Part shown: positions 16,077-23,901 of the stretch, piece by piece
Layout of the letters: each line of letters starts with the position of its first letter
How positions within the stretch are numbered: the stretch's first letter is position 1
DNA from: Nakamurella panacisegetis
GTDB lineage: Bacteria > Actinomycetota > Actinomycetes > Mycobacteriales > Nakamurellaceae
DNA: 64,000 nt
NCBI RefSeq assembly: GCF_900104535.1
Contig: NZ_LT629710.1
Location: 3,755,501-3,819,500, forward strand
Reading direction: 5' to 3'
The notes under the pieces: generated by a model
What the model was told of the DNA's origin: nothing
What the model saw: only the letters and a program-made list of their open reading frames with translations
Databases searched by the model: none
Program-made: the position numbers and the translations under genes

Positions 16077-18127
16077 AACGGGCCCGCAGCTGCAGTGATG
16101 ACAGCGGTGCCGCCCTGATCGTGGCGCTGATCATCGTCACCGTCTTCGGCCTGATCATCGGAGCGACGCTGACGTTCGCGGACACCAGCATCCGCGCCAC
16201 CGTGCAACTTCGCGATCAGGGCGCCGTCGCGTATGCCGCCGACGGAGCCACCAAGGCCGCGGTGAACAGCATCCGGAACTCCACCTTCACCGGCACATCA
16301 GGTCAGTGCTTCGGGGCGTCGGGCACGTTGAACCTCGCCGGCTTCTACGCGGCCAGGTCGGCCGCGGTGACCTGCGCACCGAGCCCGGGCTCCAGGGTGC
16401 GGGTCGCGTGCACGTCCTTGACCAACTGCAACCGTCCGGGGGCCGCCATCCTCACCCTGGGCAACATCGCCGGGGAGGATGGGCTCTACGTCAAATCGAA
16501 CACCGGGGCCGGCTTGCACGTCCACGGCGTCGTCATGTCGAATTCCAACATCAACATCACCAATAGCGCGCTGGCCACCAACACCGGTGTCTACGCCCGC
16601 GGCGGAGCGGCGGGGTGTACCGGTCCGGTCACTTCCGACACGAGTCCGCCGACCGCGAAGACCTGCCAGGAATCCTCCGGGAGCGCGTTGAACGTCGATC
16701 CGAACTATGCGGCGGAGACGAGTTCCGTGCCCGTCTATCGGCCGGTCCCGGCGTGCCCCGGCGGCTCGAGCGTCACGCTGCAACCGGGCTACTACGATGA
16801 TGCCGCCGCCCTCACCGCGCTGACCGGCGGGACGTGTACCAACAAGACCTGGTATTTCGCTCCGGGCAACTACTACTTCGATTTCCACAACACGGAGAAC
16901 CCGGCACTCCCGACGGCCGGTGGCGACGTCTGGACGGTGAGTAACGGCAACCTGATCGCGGGCACCCCGACGGCGGCCGGTTTGCTGGCCACACCGACCA
17001 TTCCCGGTGGCTGCGTCAATCCGATCGACAGTGCGACCGCTCTCGGTGTTCAGTTCATCTTCGGCAACGACAGCCAGTTGTTCATCAACAACAAGGTGAA
17101 TGCCGAGTTCTGCGGGACCTACCATGCCGACCGTCCCCCGGTGGTCATGTACGGCCTCAAGACGGGCAGCGAGTCGACGTCGTCGGTCACCGGGCTCAAC
17201 ATGACCACGACCGTGGACGCCGGCCAGTTCACCAATGTGCCGAGAATTGGCGCGGTCGACAATTCTTCTGCGACGTGGGACGGCAAGGTCACCGCGAAGA
17301 AGGCCGTCACCGGCACGATGACAGTCGGCGGCTTCGGCCCGGCCGTTGGGTCGATACCGGCGGGTTCGACTCTGAAGTCCGCCACTCTGAGGGTGGTCCA
17401 CGCATTCAGCGCCGGGGCGGCCGGCACCACGGGCGACACCCGCACCCTACTGGTCACCCCCACCGGCGGGACGGCGCTGGCGGCGGTCAGTTTGCCCGCC
17501 GTCACCAGTACCGTGACCCGGACGGACTCGGTGACGCTGCCCTTGGCGGCCTTGAACTCCCTCTCCACCCAGATCCACAACGGCACCTTCACCGGGGTGA
17601 ATCTGACCTATTCCGCCACGATCGCCGAGTCCGGGACCGAGAGCGTGGACGCCATTCTGCTCGACCTCACGTACGCGGCCCCGGCCTTCCGGGCCCAGAG
17701 CGGCTGCATCACCAAAGGCCCGTACGTATCCAACTCCAGCAGCATCTGTGCCTTCATCTCCACGGCCCAATCTCCCAGCACCGTGTTCTACATCCAGGGC
17801 ACGACGTATGCGCCGCTGGCCGCGTTGGACGTCTCGTTCAACAACCTCACGGAGCAGGTCTTCCGGTTCGGGGTCGTGGCCCGATCGCTGAAGATCTTCG
17901 AGACGGCCAGCCTGGCCTTCACCGGCCCGGTCATCGAGGTCCCGGACGATTCGCCTGGCATCGGCTTCGGGGTATTCCTGAGCACCTTCGTCTGCTCCGG
18001 TCTCGGGCCCTGCTCGACCTCCGGCATCCCCGACCTCACGGCCCTGGTGACCTTCGTCGACCCGGTGGCCGGGGTCACCGCCGGCCAACGGGAGGTCCAC
18101 GTACTCAGCTGGGCCGGGTCCAGGTAG
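16073..18127 (+). CDS. Large PilX-like pilus-associated protein, possible tip adhesin
   Basis: A 684-aa protein with a short basic leader and one N-terminal membrane helix: DDSGAALIVALIIVTVFGLIIGATLTF, similar to PilX/TadG-type 'GxAL' N-termini rather than FTLIE. The rest is a Ser/Thr/Gly-rich extracellular region with many cysteines, Asn-rich stretches (MSNSNINITNS) and beta-rich sequence. It is the last gene of the pilus operon, joined by ATGA overlap at 16073. By position and size it could be a tip or surface-anchored adhesin. That role is inference; no known adhesin domain was recognised. Confidence 0.75.
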   Translation: MKRARSCSDDSGAALIVALIIVTVFGLIIGATLTFADTSIRATVQLRDQGAVAYAADGATKAAVNSIRNSTFTGTSGQCFGASGTLNLAGFYAARSAAVTCAPSPGSRVRVACTSLTNCNRPGAAILTLGNIAGEDGLYVKSNTGAGLHVHGVVMSNSNINITNSALATNTGVYARGGAAGCTGPVTSDTSPPTAKTCQESSGSALNVDPNYAAETSSVPVYRPVPACPGGSSVTLQPGYYDDAAALTALTGGTCTNKTWYFAPGNYYFDFHNTENPALPTAGGDVWTVSNGNLIAGTPTAAGLLATPTIPGGCVNPIDSATALGVQFIFGNDSQLFINNKVNAEFCGTYHADRPPVVMYGLKTGSESTSSVTGLNMTTTVDAGQFTNVPRIGAVDNSSATWDGKVTAKKAVTGTMTVGGFGPAVGSIPAGSTLKSATLRVVHAFSAGAAGTTGDTRTLLVTPTGGTALAAVSLPAVTSTVTRTDSVTLPLAALNSLSTQIHNGTFTGVNLTYSATIAESGTESVDAILLDLTYAAPAFRAQSGCITKGPYVSNSSSICAFISTAQSPSTVFYIQGTTYAPLAALDVSFNNLTEQVFRFGVVARSLKIFETASLAFTGPVIEVPDDSPGIGFGVFLSTFVCSGLGPCSTSGIPDLTALVTFVDPVAGVTAGQREVHVLSWAGSR

Positions 18128-18290
18128 CAGAGCGTGCGGTGGCCCCGGGAGTTGACCGGCTCCAAGGCGGCGGTCCCTTTCTGAGTCGGCCTTTCCAGCG
18201 GCAGGTGCCGGGCGGGACGAACATCCGGATGCCCCGCGCGAACCGCGACCCCGATGTTTGGGTCCAACCGACACGGAGTATTACAGAGAC

Positions 18291-19325
18291 ATGGAATATC
18301 GACTTCTGGGACAGAGTGGTTGTGCGGTGTCTCGGCTCACGCTGGGCACCATGACCTTCGGGCGAGAGAGTGCAGAGGACGTGGCGCACGCTCAACTGGA
18401 CCGATTCATGGAGGTGGGCGGCAATCTGATCGACACGGCCGACGTGTACGGAGCGGGTGCCTCGGAGGAGATCATCGGGCGGTGGCTGGCGAATCGTCCG
18501 GCATCCGTGCGGGATCAGGTGGTGCTGGCCACCAAGGGCCGGTTCCCGATGGGGGAGGGGCCGAACGATCTCGGGCTCACTCGCCGGCACCTGCAACGGG
18601 CCCTGGACGACTCATTGCGACGACTGGGGGTCGACTGTGTGGACCTCTACCAGGTGCACAGCTTCGATCCGCTCACGCCGCTGGCCGAGACTCTCGGCAC
18701 CCTCGACGATTTCGTCCACCAGGGAAAGATCCGGTACGTCGGTCTGTCGAACTTCACCGGGTGGCAGGTGCAGAAGGCCGTCGCCACTGCGGCCGCGCTG
18801 GGTCTGCAGCTGCCGGTGACGTTGCAGCCGCAGTACAGTTTGCTGGTGCGCGAGCTCGAGTGGGAGATCGTGCCGTCGTGTCTGGACGCCGGGCTGGGCT
18901 TGCTGCCCTGGTCACCGCTGGGCGGTGGTTGGTTGACGGGCAAGTACACCCGCGACAACCGCCCAACCGGCGCCACTCGGCTGGGCGAGAATCCGGATCG
19001 CGGCGTCGAGGCCTACGACCGGCGCGCCGGGGCCGATCGGACGTGGGCGGTCATCGACGCGGTCCAGGCCATCGCCGACGCGCGGGGTGTGTCGATGGCA
19101 CAGGTCGCGCTGGCGTGGCTGGCCGACCGTCCTGCGGTGTGCTCGGTGATTCTCGGGGCCCGGACGGTCGAACAACTGGATGACAACCTGGGCGCCGCCG
19201 ACCTGCACCTGGACGAAGCGGAGACGGCGTCCCTGGACAAGGCCAGCGACCCGGTTCCGGCTGACTACCCCTACGGCGGGCCAGGAACGGATCAACGGAG
19301 CCGCAACATCGTCGGCGGTCGCTGA
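18291..19325 (+). CDS. Aldo/keto reductase
   Basis: NADPH-dependent oxidoreductase of the TIM-barrel AKR superfamily, 344 aa. The catalytic tetrad is visible: D48 and Y53 in NLIDTADVYG, K82 in LATKGRF and H123 in YQVHSFD. The cofactor end matches the family (WLADRPAVCSVILGARTVEQLDDNL). The start MEYRLLGQSG at 18291 is preferred because 11 extra upstream residues have no family match. It resembles general stress or xenobiotic AKRs; the natural substrate is unknown. It stands alone, with the pilus operon 163 bp upstream. Confidence 0.88.
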   Translation: MEYRLLGQSGCAVSRLTLGTMTFGRESAEDVAHAQLDRFMEVGGNLIDTADVYGAGASEEIIGRWLANRPASVRDQVVLATKGRFPMGEGPNDLGLTRRHLQRALDDSLRRLGVDCVDLYQVHSFDPLTPLAETLGTLDDFVHQGKIRYVGLSNFTGWQVQKAVATAAALGLQLPVTLQPQYSLLVRELEWEIVPSCLDAGLGLLPWSPLGGGWLTGKYTRDNRPTGATRLGENPDRGVEAYDRRAGADRTWAVIDAVQAIADARGVSMAQVALAWLADRPAVCSVILGARTVEQLDDNLGAADLHLDEAETASLDKASDPVPADYPYGGPGTDQRSRNIVGGR

Positions 19326-19363
19326 CCGTCGAAGTGCGCGGCGCGCAGGGCTGATCCATTCGG

Positions 19364-19424
19364 GCGGCCGGCCGGCATTCACGGCGAGCGAGGCATTCCT
19401 CGTGTCGCCGAGTCGGCCGGCCGC
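19364..19424. terminator. Long compound hairpin, likely bidirectional terminator
   Basis: Three nested stems occur: outer GCGGCCGGCCG/CGGCCGGCCGC (11 bp), middle CGGCGA/TCGCCG (6 bp), inner CGAGG/CCTCG (5 bp) around CATT. The element lies between two convergent genes, 39 bp after the AKR stop and 148 bp before the end of the minus-strand gene. There is no clear U-tract on either side. Confidence 0.6.
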
Positions 19425-19571
19425 TCCTGGTTCTGCGTGATGAGTTGGTCATCGGAACGTTCGACAAGAGGCGCCGCGAGCGGGCAAGCGGGCCAGAACT
19501 GGTCGACGCGATCCAGCGGACTTACTCAGCCGCATCGGGTTCGCGCCGGCCGCCGGGCGACCGATGGCCGG

Positions 19572-19877
19572 TCAGGACCAGGCCGGTGCGAGTCCCGCTC
19601 CGGCCGCGTGCAGCACATCGAGTTTGTGCACCACGGGTTCACGGGACGGCCGGTGGCCACCGAAAGCCACGTCGACGGCGGGGTGGATTCGCTCCTCGAA
19701 CGCCCGGGCGCAGGCTTCCTCGGACTCCCAGACGTCGATGTAACGCAGACGCCCGTCCGGCTCGCGAACACACAGGTGGAGCAACTGGCCGGCCAAGGGT
19801 TCCGGTCCGAGCTCATCGATGATCCGGCGGTAGAGCGCCTCGTCGATCGGAACGTCCTGGATGTAGGCGTGGACCAT
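19572..19877 (-). CDS. Small ABM/Dabb-like protein of unknown function
   Basis: A 101-aa protein (MVHAYIQDVPIDEALYRRI; LRYIDVWESEEACARAFEER; IHPAVDVAFGG). The size and the pattern of a short N-terminal strand, a YIDVWES strand and following helix resemble the dimeric alpha/beta-barrel (antibiotic-biosynthesis-monooxygenase-like) fold. This is a fold-level guess. AGGAGG lies 7 nt upstream of the ATG. It is divergent from a TetR gene, with a palindrome between them, and so is the most likely target of that regulator. Confidence 0.65.
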   Translation of the reverse strand: MVHAYIQDVPIDEALYRRIIDELGPEPLAGQLLHLCVREPDGRLRYIDVWESEEACARAFEERIHPAVDVAFGGHRPSREPVVHKLDVLHAAGAGLAPAWS

Positions 19878-19898
19878 GCCGAGCCTCCTGATATATTG

Positions 19899-19917
19899 AT
19901 CCGAATAGCTTTCGGAT
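19899..19917. promoter_or_regulatory. Palindromic operator in the TetR divergon
   Basis: ATCCGAA and TTCGGAT are exact complements around TAGCT (19 bp overall). It lies between the divergent starts at 19877 and 19940 and next to an AT-rich stretch (ATATATTGAT) that could be a -10 element. Size and symmetry are typical of TetR-family operators. The palindrome covers a potential ATG at 19916, which argues that the regulator starts at 19940. Confidence 0.65.
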
Positions 19918-19939
19918 GAATGAGGTGAGAGTACGACGC

Positions 19940-20602
19940 ATGACTGACGAGGTCAAGCCTTCCGGACCCAAGCGCAGCTATCACGCCCCCCGGCGGATGG
20001 CGCGAGCCGCGGCGACTCGGCGGGCGGTGCTGCTCGCGTCGCGAGAGTTGTTCGTCAGCAACGGATATGTCGCGACGACCATCGCTGACATCGCCGAACG
20101 CGCGCAGGTGTCACCCGACACGATCTACGCCACGGTCGGCCGCAAACCCGCGCTGCTCCGTGAACTCGTGGAAGTCGCGATCTCGGGCACCGACCAGCCC
20201 GTGCCGGCCCAGCAACGTGACTACGTCCAGCGCATCGGCGCGGCCGATCGCGCGATCGACAAGCTCGCGATCTACGCGCAGGCCATCGCCGCCATTCAGC
20301 AGCGCATGGCTCCGGTGTTCCTGGCCCTTCGCGACGCCGCGGGCACGGACACCGACTGTGCGCATCTCTGGAGCGAGATCGGCCGGCGCCGGGCCGCCAA
20401 CATGCGGCTTCTGGCCGCCGAACTGCGCGCCACCGGAGATCTGCGGAACGACCTGAGCGACGGCCAGGTCGCCGACATCATCTGGAGCATGAACGGCTCA
20501 GAATACTGGGACCTGCTCGTCCGCGAACGGGGCTGGACTCCCGATCAGTTCGCCCACTGGCTGGCCGACGCCTGGATCCGAATACTGCTCGACAGGAACT
20601 GA
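19940..20602 (+). CDS. TetR-family transcriptional regulator
   Basis: A 220-aa regulator with a basic N-terminal arm and a TetR helix-turn-helix: RRAVLLASRELFVSNGYVATTIADIAERAQVSPDTIYATVGRKPALL in residues about 28-74 (only its start RRAVLLASRELF and TTIADIAERAQVSPDTIYA are needed for recognition). The C-terminal ligand-binding half is helical and unassigned. The ATG at 19940 has GAGGTGAG upstream; the in-frame ATG at 19916 would overlap the palindrome. It probably represses itself and the divergent small gene. Confidence 0.88.
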   Translation: MTDEVKPSGPKRSYHAPRRMARAAATRRAVLLASRELFVSNGYVATTIADIAERAQVSPDTIYATVGRKPALLRELVEVAISGTDQPVPAQQRDYVQRIGAADRAIDKLAIYAQAIAAIQQRMAPVFLALRDAAGTDTDCAHLWSEIGRRRAANMRLLAAELRATGDLRNDLSDGQVADIIWSMNGSEYWDLLVRERGWTPDQFAHWLADAWIRILLDRN

Positions 20603-20618
20603 CGCAGCGACGGCTGCG
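20603..20618. terminator. Short hairpin between convergent tetR and SDR genes
   Basis: CGCAGC-GACG-GCTGCG is a perfect 6-bp stem with a 4-nt loop immediately after the tetR stop, in the 25-bp gap before the end of the convergent SDR gene. A second weaker repeat (CGCAT/ATGCG) follows. No U-tract is present. Confidence 0.4.
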
Positions 20619-20627
20619 CGCATCAGC

Positions 20628-21515
20628 TCATGCGAGCTCGCCCGACGGCAAAGGGCTGAAGGTGATGCCCAGCAGTCGTTCGGTCGCCGACCAGAGCACC
20701 TCGGCCAGGTTGCCATCCCGACCGGCCGCCGCCGGCTGGCCGAGGACGGGGTGCCCCTTCAGGCCGCCGGGCCCGCGCGGGCCGACATAGGAATTTCCGG
20801 GGACGTCCTCGGTTGCGGCGTACAGCAACGAGAGTGACGCGGTCGGGATGTCGTTGAACAGAAACCGCAAAGCGTGGGTGATCTTGCCGGACATGGCGTG
20901 CCTGGACAGGTTCGTCGAGGCGATGCCCGGATGGGCCACGATGGCCCGGACCGGGCTGTGGGCGAGGTCGAGTCGTCGCTGCAGTTCCAGGCCCAGGAGT
21001 GTGATGGCCAGCTTGGAATCTCGGTAGGCGTCGGACTTCTTGTACGGTCGTGCCGTCCCGGCGAGATCATCGAGATGGATCTTGCCCATCCGGTGGAGCT
21101 GGGACCCGACGAACACCACCCGGTCGGTGATGTGCGGCAGCAGGAGGTTGGTCAGAGCGAATGGGCCGAGGTAGTTCGTGGCCGCCTGTGACTCGTAGCC
21201 GTCCGCCGTGACCGCAAAGGGCACCTCCATGATCCCCGCATTGTTGACGAGTACATCGATGTCCCCGGTCCACTCCGAGGCGAATCGATTCACCGAATTC
21301 AGGTCGGCGACGTCCAACTCCCGAACGTCGGTCCGGCCGGCGATCGATTCAGCGGCCTCCCGACCCTTGGCCAATGAGCGCACCGCCAGTACAACGCGGA
21401 CGCCGGCTGCCGCCAGTTCGGTCGCCGTGCGAAGCCCGAGCCCGGACGAGGCCCCGGTGACCACAACGGTCCGCCCGCTGAGGTTGTGCATGTCCGATCG
21501 GTTCCACCTGCTCAT
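20628..21515 (-). CDS. Short-chain dehydrogenase/reductase
   Basis: A 295-aa NAD(P)-dependent oxidoreductase. It has the cofactor motif TGASSGLG, the NNAG motif (VLVNNAGIM) and the active-site S...Y-x3-K as GSQLH ... YRDSKLA. It belongs to the group related to retinol-dehydrogenase or protochlorophyllide-reductase-like SDRs (ending SLLYAATEDVPGNSYVGP). The ATG at 21515 has AAGGAAG 7-13 nt upstream. It is divergent from an XRE-MmyB regulator, a pairing common in actinobacteria. A decayed partial copy is at 9105-9208. Confidence 0.9.
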   Translation of the reverse strand: MSRWNRSDMHNLSGRTVVVTGASSGLGLRTATELAAAGVRVVLAVRSLAKGREAAESIAGRTDVRELDVADLNSVNRFASEWTGDIDVLVNNAGIMEVPFAVTADGYESQAATNYLGPFALTNLLLPHITDRVVFVGSQLHRMGKIHLDDLAGTARPYKKSDAYRDSKLAITLLGLELQRRLDLAHSPVRAIVAHPGIASTNLSRHAMSGKITHALRFLFNDIPTASLSLLYAATEDVPGNSYVGPRGPGGLKGHPVLGQPAAAGRDGNLAEVLWSATERLLGITFSPLPSGELA

Positions 21516-21736
21516 GTCTACTTCCTTTCGGCGGCAACGCTCGCAACCGCTTTCGACTGCCGTGTGCCCGGTCTCGCCGGGCCTGTGTTGGTAGTCAAGG
21601 GCCGCTCCCATTCCGCAGCAAGGACCCGTTGAAGCACTGATCGGTAAGTCCTGGATAACGTGCCCGCACTGGCTACAGTCGAGGTGGGGCCCGCTGATCG
21701 CCGGCGGCCCACTGCGGATGGGCAGGGGTGACCGGG

Positions 21737-22567
21737 ATGGATCGTGGAGCACTGAGCGACTTTCTTCGCTCCCGTCGTCAGGCGCTGCAGCCGGAAGATG
21801 TCGGGATTTCGCGGGGGCCGCGGCGACGGACCGCAGGTCTGCGCCGTGAAGAGGTCGCCGCACTCGCCCAGATGTCGCCGGACTATTACGCCCGCCTGGA
21901 GAGAGGGACGGGCCCGCAGCCGTCCGAACAGATGGCGGCGGCCATCGCCCGCGGTCTGCGTCTCACGCTGGCCGAGCGGGACCACCTGTTCCTGCTCATC
22001 GGTCACGGAGTGGAGCGACGGGTCGCGCGCGGCGACCATGTCAGTCCCGGGTTGATGAGGGTCCTGGACCGGCTGGACGACACGCCGGCGCAGGTGATGG
22101 GCGCCATCGGCGAGACCCTGGCCCAGACCCGTGTCGCACGAGCATTGTTCGGCGACCAGACTCGTTTCACGGGTCCGGCCCGTTCCGCCGTCTACCGCTG
22201 GTTCACCGACCCGGCCGAGCGCCAGGTGTATGTCGTCGACGATCACGAGTTGCACGGCCGCACGTATACCTCGAAGCTGCGTCAGGCCGTCGCGGAATCC
22301 GGCCCCAGATCGCTCGCCGCGACAATGGTCGCCGAGCTGAAGGCGGGCAGCCCGGAGTTCGCCTCGTTGTGGGCCGACCAGGAGGTGGGGCTCAGCTATT
22401 CGAGCGAGAAACGGTTGGAGCACCACGAGGTCGGGCGGCTGGACCTGTATTGCCAGACGTTGCTGGACCCGGACCAGGGTCAGACCCTGCTCATATTCAC
22501 CGCGACGCCAGGCAGTGAGAGCGCCAGCAAGCTCGCCCTGCTCTCCGTTGTCGCCGCCTCGATCTGA
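21737..22567 (+). CDS. XRE-family regulator with MmyB-like ligand-binding domain
   Basis: Helix-turn-helix regulator of about 276 aa. The N-terminal motif LSDFLRSRRQALQPEDVG...RRTAGLRREEVAALAQMS and DYYARLERGTGPQPS is typical of the XRE group paired with MmyB-like C-termini. The remainder (about 100-275) is the MmyB-like domain, including YRWFTDPAERQVY and VGRLDLYCQTLLDPDQGQTLL. The ATG at 21737 is preferred over the GTG at 21728, because GGCAGGGG lies at proper spacing only for the ATG. The 221-bp divergent gap to the SDR suggests that gene is its target. Confidence 0.88.
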   Translation: MDRGALSDFLRSRRQALQPEDVGISRGPRRRTAGLRREEVAALAQMSPDYYARLERGTGPQPSEQMAAAIARGLRLTLAERDHLFLLIGHGVERRVARGDHVSPGLMRVLDRLDDTPAQVMGAIGETLAQTRVARALFGDQTRFTGPARSAVYRWFTDPAERQVYVVDDHELHGRTYTSKLRQAVAESGPRSLAATMVAELKAGSPEFASLWADQEVGLSYSSEKRLEHHEVGRLDLYCQTLLDPDQGQTLLIFTATPGSESASKLALLSVVAASI

Positions 22568-22596
22568 CCCATCGGCCCGGATGCGATGATTGCACC

Positions 22597-22884
22597 ATGT
22601 TCGTCCTCGTGGTGCGGTTCGATCTTCCCGACGCGGCTGCGGCCGAGGCGTTCGACGGCCTGGTGCGCGCTGCGGTACCGGACATCCTGGCCTCCGAGCC
22701 GGGAACTCTGACGTACGTCCCTCACGCGGTCCTCGACGAGCCGCTGGCCCGGGTCTTCTACGAGGTGTACCGGGACAAGGCGGCCCACGCCGCCCACGAG
22801 GACCGGCCGGCGACGGCTGCGTTCCTGGCCCGGGTGCGCGAGCTCCAGCCCGTCATCCGGGTCGAGGCGATGACGCCGAGGTGA
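22597..22884 (+). CDS. Putative quinol monooxygenase (ABM domain)
   Basis: A 95-aa protein: MFVLVVRFDLPD, EPGTLTYVPHAVLDEP, FYEVYRDKAAHAAHEDRPAT. The strand-helix arrangement and the F-Y-E-V-Y-x-D-x2-A-x2-A-H pattern are characteristic of the antibiotic-biosynthesis-monooxygenase family. Such proteins use no metal or cofactor and oxidise quinols or remain uncharacterised. It lies 29 bp after the XRE regulator and may be in the same transcript. Confidence 0.78.
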   Translation: MFVLVVRFDLPDAAAAEAFDGLVRAAVPDILASEPGTLTYVPHAVLDEPLARVFYEVYRDKAAHAAHEDRPATAAFLARVRELQPVIRVEAMTPR

Positions 22885-23020
22885 TCAACGGCAGCTACTG
22901 AGCGATGCGGTCGAAGTCCACGAAGAAGTCGCCCGCCGCGGGGTCGAGGTAGATGAGGCGGCTGGTGTTCGCGAGGCGTTTGCCGGTGGCACCGGACACC
23001 AACGGCATCGAGATGCCGAT

Positions 23021-23188
23021 CCTGCGGTTCGCCCTGAGCGTATGGCCCAGAACCTCGCCTCCCAGGACTTCGACCTGACCGATGCGCAGATGACGGAGAT
23101 TGCCGGCCGGGACACCGGGGAGTCACAGTTCTTCGACCATCACGACCCACAGGGGGTGCGTCAGCTGGGCTGCGGCCGGATCGGCTGA
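23021..23188 (+). pseudogene. C-terminal remnant of an aldo/keto reductase
   Basis: The frame reads PAVRPERMAQNLASQDFDLT..., then EIAGRDTGESQFFDHHDPQG and a stop at 23186-23188. This is the characteristic C-terminus of AKRs, in which a PKS-V-x-x-E-R-M-x-x-N helix is followed by FDH-x-DP. Upstream in this frame there is no barrel sequence, only about 40 unrelated codons, so the first about 220 residues are gone. It is not a copy of the intact AKR at 18291, whose tail differs. The rest of 22885-23423 shows no gene. Confidence 0.7.
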
Positions 23189-23423
23189 CCTGGCCGAGCC
23201 GCGGCCGCCGGGCGCACTCGGTGAACCTCGGTGAGCAAGGTCGGTCGGGCAACATCGGTAGCAGCGGGACGTGGGCGGCCCTGGACCGCGGCAATGGATC
23301 TTGATGGTCGAACCGGACCGCCGAAGGTCCCAGTTCATTTCCGACTTTGGCCCCTACGGGGGCGGAGCTGGGAGCTGCTGCCATGACAGCTACAGGGGAC
23401 AGGCAGACAGACGGGAGATCGTC

Positions 23424-23839
23424 ATGAGCGTGAAGACTGATCCTCCGTGATCGAGGCGGGCGCCACCGCAATGTCCAAGTGGTGGGCCACCGCCGGGGCG
23501 GGCGCCGTGGCTGTGGCCTGGGGATAGGTCAGGGCGAAATGGCCCACGGACCCACAAGCCCAGCACGTAGCCCTGTGGGTTGCCGGCATCGTGTCCGCGA
23601 CCATCATTCTGGCGATCGGATACCTTCTCGCATCCGACGTTCAGGCGCGTGCGCGCGCCTCTGTTGCGACCATCAACGCGCGCGCCGCGATCGCCACCGC
23701 CATGCTCACCCGCACCCCGTCCGCCGCCCGGACGGACCATCCGTCCAGCCGCGAGAGCGTGAAGGATGGTGCCGGCAAACAGGTTCCGTCAGGGGACGGC
23801 CACCAGGTCATCGTCTTCGGCGTCAGCCCCGACCTGTAG
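23424..23839 (+). pseudogene. Small one-TM membrane protein broken by a frameshift and an amber codon
   Basis: The gene begins ATG at 23424 with GGGAG 6 nt upstream and reads MSVKTDPP-stop. One base missing near 23442-23446 would continue it into the frame starting at 23447: VIEAGATAMSKWWATAGAG...VAWG. A TAG at 23525-23527 interrupts that frame. The same frame then continues to the stop at 23837-23839 as VRAKWPTDPQAQHVALWV, a membrane helix (GIVSATIILAIGYLLAS) and a variable Ala/Arg tail. Restored, it would be about 138 aa. The GTG at 23591 could still start an 82-aa fragment, without a clear ribosome-binding site. Confidence 0.65.
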
Positions 23840-23901
23840 GTACTCACCGACTGCCGGGTGCGCGTTCACCGCCCGCCCATTTCTGAGAGTGGGAAACAAG
23901 G

